From Leucobacter sp. OLIS6 (GTDB lineage Bacteria; Actinomycetota; Actinomycetes; Actinomycetales; Microbacteriaceae): 64,000 nucleotides of DNA. A model generated the notes under the pieces. That model saw only the letters and a list, made by a program, of their open reading frames with translations, did not search any database and had not been told where the DNA came from. Below, piece by piece: positions 36,901-45,935 of this stretch. The stretch's first letter is position 1. Every line of letters begins with the position of its first letter. The position numbers and the translations under genes are program-made. The stretch covers positions 1 through 64,000 of the forward strand of contig NZ_MRAV01000014.1 of NCBI RefSeq assembly GCF_002752355.1, given 5' to 3'.

Positions 36901-37297
36901 CAACCACGTACGCATCAGCGCCGAGAAGATCCACGCCGGCACCGGGGAGCACGCGGCGCTGTACGACCACATCGGCGAGAAGTCGGGCGGCGAATCGCAG
37001 GAGCTCATCGCGTTCATCGTTGGCGCCGCGCTGCGCTACCAGCTGGGCGACGCCGGATCGGAGCGCCCGCGCTACGCGCCCGTGTTCCTCGATGAGGCCC
37101 TGATCAAAGCCGACGCCCACTTCACCCGCCGTGCGATCGGCGCCTGGCGCGGGCTCGGCTTCCAGCTGGTGATCGGTGCGCCCAACGACAAGTACAGCGC
37201 GATCGAGCCGCACGTCGACGTCGAGTACGACATTCTGAAGGACACGAAGGGGCGGTCCTGGGCGAAGCCGAAGGTGGGTCTGCCGCACGGGGCCTGA
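33935..37297 (+). CDS. jetC: JetC/MksB-like SMC-family condensin ATPase
   Basis: 1120 residues from GTG 33935. Walker A is GGSGSGKST (residues 50-58), followed by the Wadjet-type loop [16 protein letters not shown]. Two long Ala/Arg/Glu-rich coiled-coil arms (about 240-470 and 640-1000) flank a central hinge-like region around residues 480-640. The ABC signature is KSGGESQEL near residue 1017, and Walker B is [14 protein letters not shown] near 1047-1060. It is therefore a complete SMC-like ATPase and should extrude DNA loops together with JetA and JetB. No jetD/mksG gene follows; the next gene is ftsK after 100 bp. Confidence 0.92.
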   Translation: MTMLDTLFGLIPAASRGQQWIADELQLVNWGGYDGAHRVRFSPTATLLCGGSGSGKSTLMDAYIALMMPHTTPFNGASNGGVSGRPRGEEQRNILSYGRGKIDESRTEEGTRVRVLRGDGTDTWTAIAATWLDHDGSRFTAVRAWYIPATARTLEDTVRVRATVDGPFDLSALESAAGQRLSDASVRAAGLETVATDREFSARLHSVLGIGAAGAGSKAMSLLARIQAGQQITTVDELYKRMVLEEPETLAIADAVVSHFDELESTRGRMVTAQKQVRALRPIRDMRARIEESAERLRLIDAVGRFSDPASLASLWRAEHRLELLRSVEAELQAQKREADDAVRVQQTLADAAESERDGLLEVLRNAGGDRLETAERELRGIEQRLAAVRQERERFDGVLAVLGVEVGTETEFAALTEAARAALGDPNAKAMAREAYADARGSASRLERELLAARGERSAAEGRSDSIPIALHEAREALADAAGLSVDELPFVGELIELRTEFEPWRGAFNLALGGFATTLLIDAEHLARFRTAIDAVRSRVRVRYEGAHTGLQIAAGLDPRTLPGRLDYRETAFTGWLQDRLAQRFDFVCVDSAAELSRHANAITVSGQMSQGSRGAHGGHGTANVLGFSSTGRLAELDDRIAVLSRELESAEADAVRAAAALDALDARHEAYGKVRDTDWSRVDIASVEREHERWTRIIGEVAEGSPEIAGLQKQIAEARKKVARLQQETGRAKGVQERIAERWADITDEVDAAQIAVERAEDAGSELSEAEAAYLDARFAGPEAEAEEGASRADALLRFDAALDAAGKRLIDDQRAAQDTLVDQRDALRRTLEGFLESWPNPNLRADPDTSIGDFEHLLAELEASGLHELEAEWRDSLVNLSGNDLTNLDSALGRALREIRDRIEPVNRIMQDLPFYDDDHRLQIIARENQSEARRRFRRELRDVRGLIDAASSDAERAQSYERMARLIGRIRRSAPDFADLIDVRNHVRISAEKIHAGTGEHAALYDHIGEKSGGESQELIAFIVGAALRYQLGDAGSERPRYAPVFLDEALIKADAHFTRRAIGAWRGLGFQLVIGAPNDKYSAIEPHVDVEYDILKDTKGRSWAKPKVGLPHGA

Positions 37298-37378
37298 CCG
37301 CGCCCGACGCGTAGCGACGCGCCGTGGACGGCCGTGATTTCCGCCGGTTTCGGAGCGTCATCACAGAAAAGTCGGTGG

Positions 37379-37394
37379 TCGAACGTACCCTCGA
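37379..37394 (+). promoter_or_regulatory. LexA (SOS)-box-like site overlapping the ftsK -10 region
   Basis: TCGAACGTACCCTCGA matches TCGAAC-N4-GTTCGA at 10 of 12 defined positions. It overlaps TACCCT (37386-37391), which ends 6 nt before ATG 37398. LexA control of ftsK is known in E. coli (dinH) and has been reported for Corynebacterium; here it is inferred from the site. Confidence 0.55.
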
Positions 37395-37397
37395 AGC

Positions 37398-40205
37398 ATG
37401 GCCAGCAAGACTTCGACGCGCGGAAAAGCGGGGTCCTCCAGCACAGGATCCCGCTCGCGCGCAACCGCGAAGACCACGGTGCTGGAACCCGTCGAGACCG
37501 AGGGCGTCGTCGCGCGCGCCTGGCGCGGCCTCGGGCACGTCGTCGGCGGCGCCGCGCGCGCCTTCCGCATCGAGCCCATCGCTCCGGAGGACCGGCGCGA
37601 CGGCATTCCGCTGCTGCTCGTGCTGCTCTCGATCGCCGGCGCCGTGGTCGAGTGGTTCCTCATCGGCAATCCCGTCGCCGTCCAGCTCGACGCGTGGAGC
37701 TTCGGCGGGCTCTTCGGCCGGGTCGCCTTCGGACTCCCCATCGTCATGATCGGCTTCGCCTTCTGGCTGTTCAACAAGCCGTCGAGCGTGCACGACAACC
37801 GCCGCATCGCCATCGGCATCAGCCTGGCGGTGCTCAGCATCGCCGCGCTCTGCCACGTGCTCGGCGGGCAGCCGCAGCCGAAGAACGGCATGGTCGCGCT
37901 CGCGAGCGCCGGCGGGCTGCTCGGCTGGATGCTGGGCGCACCGCTGTCGTACCTCACGCTGTGGGTCGCCGTGCCCGTGCTGTCGCTGCTCGCGGCGCTG
38001 TCGCTGCTCATCATCACGAAGACTCCGCCGGCCCGCATCGGCGCCCGCATGGGGGAGGCCTACCGCTACCTCTTCGGCGCACCCGAGAAGGAGCCCGCCG
38101 CGGACACCGCGATCGAGTCCGCTCCCAAGCGTTCGCGCAAGAGCAAGGCGCGCGACGACGACACGCTCTTCGACATCGAAGAAGAGATCCCGTCTGGCGG
38201 CGAACTTCCCTGGTGGCGGCGCAACTCGTCCGGTCGCGAAGAGGATCCCGACTACTCGAGCGACGCCCAGGCCATCGACGAGGTGCTCGACGGCACCCCG
38301 AGCACCGACGACCGCACGCACGCCTTCGACACGGCGTTCGCGGGCGGCGAGACGACCGAGATCCCCGCGGCGGACGCGCACGACGGATTCCCGACCGGGC
38401 TTTTCGACGAGCTCGACCAGGCCGAGGCCGCGGTCGCGGCATCGGGTGCCTCCGCGGCGTCCGGGCTCGGCGACGACTCGCCGAGCGATTTCGTCGCCGA
38501 CTGGCAGGCCGACGAGACTCCGGCCCCGGCGCCCACGACGCCGTTCGCGGTGGCGCCCCCGCACGTGCCGGCCGTCGCCCCCAGCTACCTGCTGCCCGAC
38601 CAGGGGACGCTGAGCGCGGGCGACGCACCCCGAACGCACACCGATGCCAACGACCAGATCATGGCCGCGATCGCCCGTGTGTTCGAGGAGTTCAAAGTCG
38701 ACGCCCGCGTCTCGGGCTTCTCGCGCGGTCCGACGGTCACGCAGTACGAGGTCGAGCTCGGACCCGGCGTCAAGGTCGAGAAGGTCACGGCGCTCTCCAA
38801 GAACCTGTCCTACGCGGTCGCCTCCAACGAGGTGCGCATCCTCTCGCCGATCCCCGGCAAGAGCGCGATCGGCATCGAGATCCCCAACAAGGATCGCGAG
38901 AACGTGGCGCTCGGCGACGTGCTCCGCTCGGCGAAGGCCCAGCGCAGCACCCACCCGATGACCATCGGGGTGGGCAAGGACGTGAAGGGCGGCTTCGTCG
39001 TCGCCAACCTCGCCAAGATGCCGCACCTGCTCGTCGCCGGCGCGACGGGCTCCGGCAAATCGAGCTTCATCAACTCGATGATCACGAGCGTGCTCATGCG
39101 CGCGACTCCGGCCGAGGTGCGCATGGTGCTCGTCGATCCCAAGCGCGTGGAGCTCACGGTCTACCAGGGCGTGCCGCACCTCATCACCCCCATCATCACC
39201 AACCCCAAGAAGGCGGCCGAAGCGCTGCAGTGGGTCGTGAAAGAGATGGACATGCGCTACGACGACCTGGCGAGCTTCGGGTTCCGTCACATCGACGACT
39301 TCAACGAGGCCGTCCGATCCGGGTCGATCGTGCTGCCGGAGGGCAGCCAGCGCGTGCTCAAGCCCTACCCGTACCTGCTGGTCGTGGTCGACGAGCTCGC
39401 CGACCTCATGCTCATCGCTCCGCGCGACGTCGAGGACTCGATCCAGCGCATCACCCAGCTCGCCCGCGCGGCGGGCATCCACCTGGTGCTCGCCACCCAG
39501 CGTCCGTCGGTCAACGTCGTCACCGGCGTGATCAAGTCGAACGTGCCCAGCCGGTACGCGTTCGCCGTGGCCTCCGGCACCGACTCCCGCGTCATCCTCG
39601 ACGAGGTCGGCGCTGAACGACTGATCGGCCAGGGCGACGGCCTGCTGCTGCTCAACGGCGAATCCACGCCGATGCGCGTGCAGGGCGCCTGGGTCAACGA
39701 GTCCGAGATCGCGAAGGTCGTGGCGCACGTCAAGGCGCAGGCCCAGCCCGAGTACCGGGCCGACGTGGCGCAGACGGTCGAGAAGAAGGAGATCGACGAG
39801 GACATCGGCGACGACCTCGAGGTGCTGCTCGCGGCGGTCGAGCTCGTGGTCTCCTCGCAGTTCGGCTCAACCTCGATGCTGCAGCGCAAGCTCCGCGTCG
39901 GCTTCGCGAAGGCCGGCCGCCTCATGGATCTGATGGAGTCCCGCGACATCGTGGGCCCGTCCGAGGGATCGAAGGCCCGCGACGTCCTCGTTTCGCCCGA
40001 GCAGCTGCCCGAGGTTCTCGCGCGGCTCCGTGGCGACGCGCCCCCCGCGGGGGCGGCCCCCGTTCCTCCTGCGGCTCCGCCCGCGGCGCCGCAGGCCGCC
40101 GAGCCGGATCCCTACGACGATCCGATCGGACGCCACCAGGCCGGACTCGAAGAGGTCGAGGCCGAAGACGACGAAGACGCCTGGAGCTTGACGGGCCGAG
40201 ACTGA
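37398..40205 (+). CDS. ftsK: DNA translocase FtsK
   Basis: 935 residues. Four to five transmembrane segments occupy residues about 65-215, and an acidic linker runs to about 400. The motor domain has Walker [10 protein letters not shown], Walker [13 protein letters not shown] and the [17 protein letters not shown] loop. The C-terminal winged-helix gamma domain [29 protein letters not shown] binds KOPS-like sequences. It anchors at the septum and segregates chromosome ends during division. A tail of Pro/Ala and acidic residues follows. An SOS-like box covers the promoter, and a double hairpin follows the stop. Confidence 0.96.
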   Translation: MASKTSTRGKAGSSSTGSRSRATAKTTVLEPVETEGVVARAWRGLGHVVGGAARAFRIEPIAPEDRRDGIPLLLVLLSIAGAVVEWFLIGNPVAVQLDAWSFGGLFGRVAFGLPIVMIGFAFWLFNKPSSVHDNRRIAIGISLAVLSIAALCHVLGGQPQPKNGMVALASAGGLLGWMLGAPLSYLTLWVAVPVLSLLAALSLLIITKTPPARIGARMGEAYRYLFGAPEKEPAADTAIESAPKRSRKSKARDDDTLFDIEEEIPSGGELPWWRRNSSGREEDPDYSSDAQAIDEVLDGTPSTDDRTHAFDTAFAGGETTEIPAADAHDGFPTGLFDELDQAEAAVAASGASAASGLGDDSPSDFVADWQADETPAPAPTTPFAVAPPHVPAVAPSYLLPDQGTLSAGDAPRTHTDANDQIMAAIARVFEEFKVDARVSGFSRGPTVTQYEVELGPGVKVEKVTALSKNLSYAVASNEVRILSPIPGKSAIGIEIPNKDRENVALGDVLRSAKAQRSTHPMTIGVGKDVKGGFVVANLAKMPHLLVAGATGSGKSSFINSMITSVLMRATPAEVRMVLVDPKRVELTVYQGVPHLITPIITNPKKAAEALQWVVKEMDMRYDDLASFGFRHIDDFNEAVRSGSIVLPEGSQRVLKPYPYLLVVVDELADLMLIAPRDVEDSIQRITQLARAAGIHLVLATQRPSVNVVTGVIKSNVPSRYAFAVASGTDSRVILDEVGAERLIGQGDGLLLLNGESTPMRVQGAWVNESEIAKVVAHVKAQAQPEYRADVAQTVEKKEIDEDIGDDLEVLLAAVELVVSSQFGSTSMLQRKLRVGFAKAGRLMDLMESRDIVGPSEGSKARDVLVSPEQLPEVLARLRGDAPPAGAAPVPPAAPPAAPQAAEPDPYDDPIGRHQAGLEEVEAEDDEDAWSLTGRD

Positions 40206-40223
40206 GCGGGTCCTCCCGCGAAC

Positions 40224-40293
40224 GCGAACGCGATGCCACGGGCGGCGCCTCGGGCATCGCGTTCGCGCCTGCGGGCATCGCACGCGATGCCCG
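40224..40293 (+). terminator. ftsK terminator and adjacent palindrome built on GGCATCGCG
   Basis: GCGAACGCGATGCC (40224-40237) pairs with GGCATCGCGTTCGC (40253-40266), a 14-bp stem. Directly after, CGGGCATCGC-ac-GCGATGCCCG (40272-40293) forms a second palindrome. The shared GGCATCGC core means alternative pairings are possible. Confidence 0.7.
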
Positions 40294-40354
40294 AAATCCC
40301 GCACGCCCTGCTAGCGTCGAGACGACGATCCCACTCCGAGAGCGAGAGACCACC

Positions 40355-41743
40355 GTGAGCGATACGAATCAGCCGGGTTCGCCCGACGGCGCCGTCCCCG
40401 AACCGCAGCCGGTCGAACCGAACCCCTCCGAGGCGCAACCCGGCCCCGCCGCCCCGGTCGTGCCCGAGCCCGCGGCGGCCCCGGGCCGGCCCGTCCCGTC
40501 CGCACCGGACGAGCAGGATCCGATCCGGCAGTGGGCCGCCCCCACGGTCTCGGACCAGGCCGCTCCCGCGCCCCCGGCACCGCCCGTCGTGGATCCCGCT
40601 CAACAGTGGGCGCCGCCGGTCGCGCAGACCCCCGCGATCCCGGACCCTGCGATGCAGGTTCCCGCTGCGCAGGTTCCCCCGATGCAGGGCGGCGACCCCG
40701 CGCAGCAGTGGGTCCCGCAGCCGGGCGCTCCCGGTGCGCCCGGAGGTCCCGGGGTGCCCGGTGCTCCGTATCCCGCACACGGTGCACCGCCCGTGAAGCG
40801 CGGGCTGCCGAAGTGGGCCCTCTGGCTGATCATCGGCGGCAGCGCGGCGATCCTCGCGATCATCGCGCTCGTCGTCGTGCTCGTCGTGGTCATCTCCTCC
40901 GGCGGTCCGAAGGGGACCGCGAGCGACTATCTCTCCTCGCTGTCGAGCGGCAAGGTCGCCGCGGCGAACAAGATCGCCCGCGTCGACGGCGACAAGCGTC
41001 TCGCCGTCCTCGAATCCGACGCGTACGCCAAGTCGAAGCACGCGACCGACTACGAACTCACCTCGATCAGCCAGAGCAACGATCGGGCGCTCGCTTCGGC
41101 GACCTACAAGGTCGACGGATCGACCGTGCGGGGCACCTTCGAACTGCGCAAGGACGACAAGGGCTGGTACGTCTCCCGCGGCCTGACGGATCGACTCCCG
41201 CGCGTCTACGGTTCCAACGGGGCCGACGCCTACCGGCTGCCGGGATACGACGGCCTCATCACGAACGATCTCAGTCTCGAGGCCTACCCCGGCGTCTACA
41301 CCGCCGAACCGCCGAACAAGTACTTCGAGTTCAGCAAGCCCTTCGTCTTCGAGATCGGCAGCGAAGGGGTATCCGGGGTGGACACCCCCAAGCTCGTGCC
41401 GTCGCAGGCGATGGCGGACGAGATCGACGCGCAGCTGAAGACGCACATCGATGAGTGCCTCAAGTCGGTGACCGATCTGTCATCCGTCCGCAAGTGCGGC
41501 ATCTCGGGCTACCCGTCGAAGGTGTACGACGTGAAGAAGGCCACGGTATCGGTGAAGTCCTACCCGAAGGTCGAGCTCCAGCAGTACTCATACGAACTCA
41601 AGGAGAAGGGAGCCGCTACGGCTACTTTCACCGGAAAGACGAGCGGGGGCGGCGAAGGCTCGGAGACGCTCGACGTCGACTTCTCGCGGCTGATCTTCCG
41701 GCCGGTGTTCGAGGACGGCAAGCTGTCCATCACCTACTACTGA
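40355..41743 (+). CDS. Pro-rich single-pass membrane protein with extracytoplasmic domain
   Basis: 462 residues from GTG 40355. Residues 1-143 are a disordered cytoplasmic region rich in Pro, Ala, Val and Gln with repeats of the PxQQWxxP type (IRQWAAP, AQQWAPP, AQQWVPQ). One transmembrane helix follows (WALWLIIGGSAAILAIIALVVVLVVVI), then an outside domain with two cysteines (DECLKS and RKCGIS) that may pair. The outside part starts with TASDYLSSLSSGKVAAA, resembling small lumazine-like DUF4878 domains, but I do not assign it. It lies between ftsK and pgsA with its own promoter region; function unknown. Confidence 0.65.
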   Translation: MSDTNQPGSPDGAVPEPQPVEPNPSEAQPGPAAPVVPEPAAAPGRPVPSAPDEQDPIRQWAAPTVSDQAAPAPPAPPVVDPAQQWAPPVAQTPAIPDPAMQVPAAQVPPMQGGDPAQQWVPQPGAPGAPGGPGVPGAPYPAHGAPPVKRGLPKWALWLIIGGSAAILAIIALVVVLVVVISSGGPKGTASDYLSSLSSGKVAAANKIARVDGDKRLAVLESDAYAKSKHATDYELTSISQSNDRALASATYKVDGSTVRGTFELRKDDKGWYVSRGLTDRLPRVYGSNGADAYRLPGYDGLITNDLSLEAYPGVYTAEPPNKYFEFSKPFVFEIGSEGVSGVDTPKLVPSQAMADEIDAQLKTHIDECLKSVTDLSSVRKCGISGYPSKVYDVKKATVSVKSYPKVELQQYSYELKEKGAATATFTGKTSGGGEGSETLDVDFSRLIFRPVFEDGKLSITYY

Positions 41744-41780
41744 GACGCGCAGCGGAGCAGTCAGTGAGCGGAGCCACGGA

Positions 41781-42389
41781 ATGAGCGGAAGCGACACCCC
41801 CGAACGCGTGTCGAACTGGAACGCGCCCAACATCATCACCGGGGCGCGGATCCTCGCGACGCCGTTCTTCATCTGGATGCTGCTCGCCGACCACGGGCAG
41901 ATGGGGCCCTGGCGCTGGGCCGCCGGCGCCTTCTTCGTGGTCGCGATCGCCACCGATGCGTGGGACGGCTATCTCGCCCGTTCCCGCGGGCTCGTCACCG
42001 ATCTCGGCAAGCTGCTCGACCCCATCGCCGACAAGTTCCTCACCGGAGGCGCCTTCGTCTGCCTCTCGATCCTCGGCGAGCTCCCGTGGTGGATCACCGC
42101 GCTGGTGCTGCTCCGCGAGATCGGGATCACCGTCCACCGCCTGTTCGAGGCGCGCGAGGTGGTGGTCGCGGCGGCGTGGATGGGCAAGCTCAAGACGGTC
42201 GCGCAGTCGGTCGCGATCCCGCTCGCGATCTTCCCGTTCCCCGAACTGCTCGGCTCCTGGATGCACGTGGTGAACATCATCGCGATGTCGATCGCAGTGA
42301 TCCTGACGGTCGCGAGCGGCATCGACTACGTCGTCAACTTCGCGAGGCTGCGCCGCGACGCGGCCGCGGAGGGACGCGCGGAACGATGA
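41781..42389 (+). CDS. pgsA: CDP-diacylglycerol--glycerol-3-phosphate 3-phosphatidyltransferase
   Basis: 202 residues with about five transmembrane segments. The CDP-alcohol phosphotransferase motif is complete: Asp 59, Asp 62-Gly, Ala-Arg 67, Gly 76, Asp 80 and Asp 84 within DAWDGYLARSRG and DLGKLLDPIADK. It makes phosphatidylglycerol phosphate in the membrane, the first committed step to phosphatidylglycerol and cardiolipin. NWNAPNIITGARI is the usual N-terminus of this branch. The next gene, cinA, overlaps its stop (ATGA). The ftsK-pgsA-cinA-clgR order is common in actinobacteria. Confidence 0.94.
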   Translation: MSGSDTPERVSNWNAPNIITGARILATPFFIWMLLADHGQMGPWRWAAGAFFVVAIATDAWDGYLARSRGLVTDLGKLLDPIADKFLTGGAFVCLSILGELPWWITALVLLREIGITVHRLFEAREVVVAAAWMGKLKTVAQSVAIPLAIFPFPELLGSWMHVVNIIAMSIAVILTVASGIDYVVNFARLRRDAAAEGRAER

Positions 42390-42910
42390 CCGATGCGGGG
42401 GAGGTGATCGCGGCCGCCCGGCGTTCCGGGCAGCGGATCGCCGTCGCCGAATCGCTCACGGGCGGCTGGTTGTGCTCCGCCCTCGTCTCGGTCCCCGGGG
42501 CATCGGCGGTGGTGCTCGGCGGCGTGGTCGCCTACGCGACGCCGCTGAAGGCCGCGCTGCTCGGGGTGGATCCCGAACTCCTGCGCCTGCGAGGACCGGT
42601 GGATTCCGAGGTCGCGCAGCAGATGGCGCGCGGGGTCCGTTCGGCGTGCGCGGTCGACGGCCGCCCTGCCGAGATCGGTATCGCGACCACGGGCGTGGCC
42701 GGGCCCGATGCGGACCCGCAGACCGGGCAGCCCGCCGGCACGGTGTGGCTGGGAGTGAGCTCGGCGGCAGGGGAGCGGGCCGTGCGACTGCGGCTCGACG
42801 GGGATCGCGGCGAGATCCGGGAAGCCGCGGTGCGCGCCGGGATCGAAGCGCTCGGCACGTTGCTGGGCGAGAGGGATCGAGCCGAGAACGATGCATTCCC
42901 CATGACTTGA
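42386..42910 (+). CDS. cinA: CinA-family protein (nicotinamide-nucleotide amidohydrolase domain)
   Basis: 174 residues, only the C-terminal CinA (PncC-like) domain; the N-terminal MoCF-type domain is absent, as is usual in actinobacteria. Seen: RIAVAESLTGGWLCSALVSVPGASAVVLGGVVAYA with the ESxTGG motif, and EIGIATTGVAGPDADPQTGQPAGTVW with the GVAGP loop. In the family these residues form the deamidase site that converts NMN to nicotinate mononucleotide. ATG 42386 overlaps the pgsA stop. The 169-bp gap downstream contains the clgR control region. Confidence 0.9.
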   Translation: MTDAGEVIAAARRSGQRIAVAESLTGGWLCSALVSVPGASAVVLGGVVAYATPLKAALLGVDPELLRLRGPVDSEVAQQMARGVRSACAVDGRPAEIGIATTGVAGPDADPQTGQPAGTVWLGVSSAAGERAVRLRLDGDRGEIREAAVRAGIEALGTLLGERDRAENDAFPMT

Positions 42911-42923
42911 GTCGACTCGGCTC

Positions 42924-43002
42924 ATATTCAGGTGATATTCAGGAATAGTCGGGGAGTCGCGCCGGTTGTTCACAGTGACGCTCGGCAGACTTGAAGCGTC
43001 AC
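42924..43002 (+). promoter_or_regulatory. Upstream control region of clgR: direct repeats and an inverted repeat
   Basis: ATATTCAGG occurs at 42924-42932 and 42935-42943, 11 bp apart (one helical turn). GTGACGCT (42975-42982) and AGCGTCAC (42995-43002) are 8-bp inverted arms. A TAGTGT box follows near 43031 and GGAGGA precedes ATG 43080. These look like binding sites for one or more regulators. Confidence 0.45.
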
Positions 43003-43079
43003 CCACTCGGAGAAGATCATTCCGGGCGGGTAGTGTGGAAACGTGATCCTCGGATCGCGGATGCAAGAAGGAGGACGCC

Positions 43080-43403
43080 ATGGTGCTGGTTCGTCAAGAG
43101 ATCGGTGACGTGCTGCGAGACTTCCGCCTGCAGAAGGGCCGGACCCTGCGGCAGGTCGCCGGTGAGGCGAGCGTGGCGCTGGGCTACCTCAGCGAGGTGG
43201 AGCGCGGGCAGAAGGAAGCGTCGAGCGAGATTCTCGCCGCGGTCGCCGACGCGCTCGATACGCCGCTCTCGGTCATCTACGGCGAGGTGAGCGATCGCCT
43301 CGCGGTGGTCGAGGGCCTCAGCGTGCCGCTCGCGTCGCGCGTGCCGGACACGGTGCCCGCAGACCTGGTCTCGGGCTACGCGTCCGAGCTGATGGCTCGC
43401 TAG
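43080..43403 (+). CDS. clgR: ClgR-like XRE-family transcriptional regulator
   Basis: 107 residues with a helix-turn-helix at about 6-62: RQEIGDVLRDFRLQKGRTLRQVAGEASVALGYLSEVERGQKEASSEILAAVADALDTPL, read in parts. The phrases YLSEVERGQKEASSE and LRQVA are diagnostic of ClgR, which activates clp protease genes in actinobacteria after protein stress. The C-terminal 45 residues are short and likely control protein turnover. Position after cinA and before DUF3046-recA matches the conserved order. AGGAGGACGCC upstream is a strong ribosome site. Confidence 0.85.
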   Translation: MVLVRQEIGDVLRDFRLQKGRTLRQVAGEASVALGYLSEVERGQKEASSEILAAVADALDTPLSVIYGEVSDRLAVVEGLSVPLASRVPDTVPADLVSGYASELMAR

Positions 43404-43419
43404 TCCGATCAGATCGTTC

Positions 43420-43453
43420 GAGGGCGTCCGACCGTTCGCGGCCGGGCGCCCTC
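43420..43453 (+). terminator. Hairpin between clgR and the DUF3046 gene
   Basis: GAGGGCG (43420-43426) and CGCCCTC (43447-43453) pair with a GC-rich loop, followed by TTCATG. A modest terminator. Confidence 0.5.
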
Positions 43454-43472
43454 TTCATGCCGAGGGGGATCC

Positions 43473-43694
43473 ATGCGCCTGAGCGAGTTCCAGCGTGCGA
43501 TGCGCGAGGAGTTCGGCGACGCCTATGCCGGGGTGCTCATGCGCGACCACTGGCTGACCGCGCTCGACGGCACCGCCGACGCGGCGATCGAGCGCGGAGT
43601 CCCCGCGCGCGAGGTCTGGGTCGCGGTCTGCGAGGACCTCGACGTGCCCCCGTCCCGCCGCTACGGCAGAGGGCTCCGAGACCCGCAGCGCTGA
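43473..43694 (+). CDS. DUF3046 protein
   Basis: 73 residues. RLSEFQRAMREEFGDAYAGVLMRDHWLTALDGTADAAIERGVPAREVWVAVCEDLDVP (read in parts) fits DUF3046, a short actinobacterial family found just upstream of recA. It is helical, acidic and soluble; no function has been established to my knowledge. GAGGGGG precedes the ATG. It is followed by 258 bp that contain the recA SOS box and leader. Confidence 0.88.
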   Translation: MRLSEFQRAMREEFGDAYAGVLMRDHWLTALDGTADAAIERGVPAREVWVAVCEDLDVPPSRRYGRGLRDPQR

Positions 43695-43734
43695 GTCCGA
43701 GGCGCCGCGCGGTCGGCGACACGCCGCCGCGCTA

Positions 43735-43750
43735 TCGAATGTGTGTTCGA
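43735..43750 (+). promoter_or_regulatory. LexA (SOS) box of recA
   Basis: TCGAATGTGTGTTCGA matches TCGAAC-N4-GTTCGA at 11 of 12 positions. Promoter-like TATCGT follows near 43758, so LexA would cover the promoter. The recA leader is long (about 190 nt). Confidence 0.85.
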
Positions 43751-43952
43751 ATATTGCTATCGTCGTCCCCAGATGGATTCGGCGCTTTTCGGGCTCCGGG
43801 AGCTGTGGTCTCCGACGCGAATGTCGGTGGCTGCTCCTAGTGTCTGAACACGAAGCCATCACGCCTTGTCGAGGAGCAACCGAGGGTTGTTTCGCACGAC
43901 AGCCGATAGGCGGCAGAGCAGGCGGATTCCGCCCGAGCAGAAGGAGCACACC

Positions 43953-45014
43953 ATGGCAGCAAACGATCGCGAAAAGGCCCTCGACGCGGCACTCGCGCAG
44001 ATCGATCGTCAGTTCGGCAAGGGCGCGATCATGCGCATGGGCAGTCAGGAGCGCGCTCCGGTCGAGGTGATCCCGACCGGTTCGATCGCACTGGACGTCG
44101 CGCTCGGCATCGGCGGGCTCCCGCGCGGCCGCATCATCGAGATCTACGGTCCGGAGTCCTCGGGCAAGACCACGCTCACGCTGCATGCGATCGCGAATGC
44201 GCAGCGCGCCGGCGGCATCGCCGCGTTCATCGACGCCGAGCATGCGCTCGACCCCGAGTACGCGCAGAAGCTCGGCGTCGACATCGATTCGCTGCTCGTC
44301 TCGCAGCCCGACACGGGGGAGCAGGCGCTCGAGATCGCCGACATGCTGATCCGTTCGGGGTCGGTCGACCTGATCGTCATCGACTCGGTCGCGGCGCTCG
44401 TGCCGAAGGCCGAGATCGAGGGCGAGATGGGCGACAGCCACGTGGGCCTGCAGGCGCGACTCATGTCGCAGGCGCTCCGCAAGATGACGGGCGGCCTGAA
44501 CCAGACCAAGACCACCGCGATCTTCATCAACCAGCTCCGCGAGAAGGTCGGCGTCTTCTTCGGCAGCCCCGAGACGACCTCGGGCGGCAAGGCGCTCAAG
44601 TTCTACGCGTCGGTCCGTCTCGACATCCGCCGCATCCAGACTCTGAAGGACGGTCAGGACGCGGTCGGCAACCGCACCCGCGTCAAGGTCGTCAAGAACA
44701 AGATGGCTCCCCCCTTCAAGCAGGCCGAGTTCGACATCCTCTACGGCGTCGGCATCTCTCGCGAGGGTTCGCTCATCGACTTCGGTGTCGAGCACGGTCT
44801 CGTCAAGAAGAGCGGCTCCTGGTACACCTACGACGGCGATCAGCTGGGTCAGGGCATGGAGAATGCCCGCCGCTTCCTGATCGAGCACGCGGATGTCGCC
44901 GCCGAGATCGAAGAGAAGATCCTGGTGAAGCTCGGCGTCAACGGACGCACCGAGGCCGACGCAACCGCTGTCGAGGGCGGCGAGGCCGCGGACGACGTGC
45001 GCATCGGGGCCTGA
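43953..45014 (+). CDS. recA: Recombinase RecA
   Basis: 353 residues from ATG 43953, with AAGGAG upstream. An in-frame ATG at 43866 would add 29 basic residues before the normal N-terminus and is rejected. Walker A is GPESSGKTT, the family [20 protein letters not shown] segment and the L2 loop [30 protein letters not shown] are present. It coats single-stranded DNA, drives strand exchange and triggers LexA self-cleavage. The C-terminus is acidic as usual. recX follows 5 nt later, so both are co-transcribed under the SOS box. Confidence 0.98.
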   Translation: MAANDREKALDAALAQIDRQFGKGAIMRMGSQERAPVEVIPTGSIALDVALGIGGLPRGRIIEIYGPESSGKTTLTLHAIANAQRAGGIAAFIDAEHALDPEYAQKLGVDIDSLLVSQPDTGEQALEIADMLIRSGSVDLIVIDSVAALVPKAEIEGEMGDSHVGLQARLMSQALRKMTGGLNQTKTTAIFINQLREKVGVFFGSPETTSGGKALKFYASVRLDIRRIQTLKDGQDAVGNRTRVKVVKNKMAPPFKQAEFDILYGVGISREGSLIDFGVEHGLVKKSGSWYTYDGDQLGQGMENARRFLIEHADVAAEIEEKILVKLGVNGRTEADATAVEGGEAADDVRIGA

Positions 45015-45019
45015 ACATC

Positions 45020-45871
45020 ATGGCGGTTCGCTTTCTCCCGCCTCCCGAGGACCGGTCGGCGGCAACCGTCGCCGACCGGGGCGACCTCGCCGAGGTGATC
45101 GAGTTCCGTTCGCGGCTCGGCAGTGCCGTCGTGTCCGGCGGGCGCGGCGAGGCGACCGAGCTCGAGTCCGAAGTCGATCCTGAGGCATCGCGCGACACGG
45201 CGACCGAGGCAGCGAGCCGCCGGAGCAACGTCGTCGAGGCCGTCTTCGGCGGAAACGCAGCCGGCTCGCGACAAGGCGGCGGAACCGGTCGCGCCAACGA
45301 CTCCGTACCGGCGGACGCCGGTGCGCTCGAAGCCTTCGACGAGGCCGACGGTCCGACCCGGACGGCGAACGAGGACGCGGTGCGCCTTCTCGCTCGACGG
45401 GCACGGTCCAGCGGCGAACTGCGGGGCGAGCTCATCGCGCTCGGGCACGATCCGAACGAGGTCGACGACGTGATCGACGAGTTCGTGCGGAGCCTCTACC
45501 TCGACGACCTGGGCCTGGCGCGGGTCGTCACGGAGAAGCTGCGCGAGAGCAAGCGGGCGAGCCGGGCTCAGATCCGGCAGAAGCTGCGCGAGCGGAAGTT
45601 CGAGGACGAGGCGATCGAGACCGCCCTGGGCGAGCTCGACGACGACGAGGAGTTCGCGCTGCTGCGTCGTACCGCGGTCGAACGCGCGCGGCGCCTCGGC
45701 GGCGTCGACCGGCAGACCGCCGAGCGCCGGCTGCTCGGTTTCCTGGCGCGGCGCGGGTGGTCGGGCGAGCCCGCCGTTCGCGCGGTGCGCGACGCGCTCG
45801 ACGGGACCGGCGCCCGCTCCGCAGGATCCCGCTCGTCGGGCGGCCGCGGATCAGGCGTTCGCTTCGAATAG
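45020..45871 (+). CDS. recX: Regulatory protein RecX with N-terminal extension
   Basis: 283 residues; RecX itself is usually about 150-190. Residues about 112-275 are the RecX three-helix repeats: AVRLLARRARSSGELRGELIALGHDPNEVDDVIDEF, then YLDDLGLARVVTEKLRESKRASRAQIRQKLRERKF, and the last repeat with LLGFLARRGWSGEPAV (read in parts). The first 110 residues are acidic/Ala/Arg-rich with no recognisable domain. RecX limits RecA filament growth. It is 5 nt after recA, and miaB has its own promoter downstream. Confidence 0.9.
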   Translation: MAVRFLPPPEDRSAATVADRGDLAEVIEFRSRLGSAVVSGGRGEATELESEVDPEASRDTATEAASRRSNVVEAVFGGNAAGSRQGGGTGRANDSVPADAGALEAFDEADGPTRTANEDAVRLLARRARSSGELRGELIALGHDPNEVDDVIDEFVRSLYLDDLGLARVVTEKLRESKRASRAQIRQKLRERKFEDEAIETALGELDDDEEFALLRRTAVERARRLGGVDRQTAERRLLGFLARRGWSGEPAVRAVRDALDGTGARSAGSRSSGGRGSGVRFE

Positions 45872-45923
45872 CGGCGGGCGCAGGCGGTCCTCAGTGCGGT
45901 CTTCGCGCGAGCGGCGGTCTCGG

Positions 45924-45929
45924 TAGACT
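45924..45929 (+). promoter_or_regulatory. -10 box TAGACT of miaB
   Basis: TAGACT ends 6 nt before ATG 45936; probable leaderless transcript. Confidence 0.6.
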
Positions 45930-45935
45930 CTGAGC

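Noticed and set aside
33851-37288. Minus-strand open frame of about 1145 codons opposite jetC
   Set aside because: Shadow of jetC; no ribosome site, no domain, Arg/Leu/Gly-biased.
31727-37297. A complete Wadjet defence system
   Set aside because: jetD is absent from the locus; only the condensin subunits are supported.
43866-43952. Upstream ATG for recA
   Set aside because: It would add 29 basic residues before the conserved start; ATG 43953 has AAGGAG.
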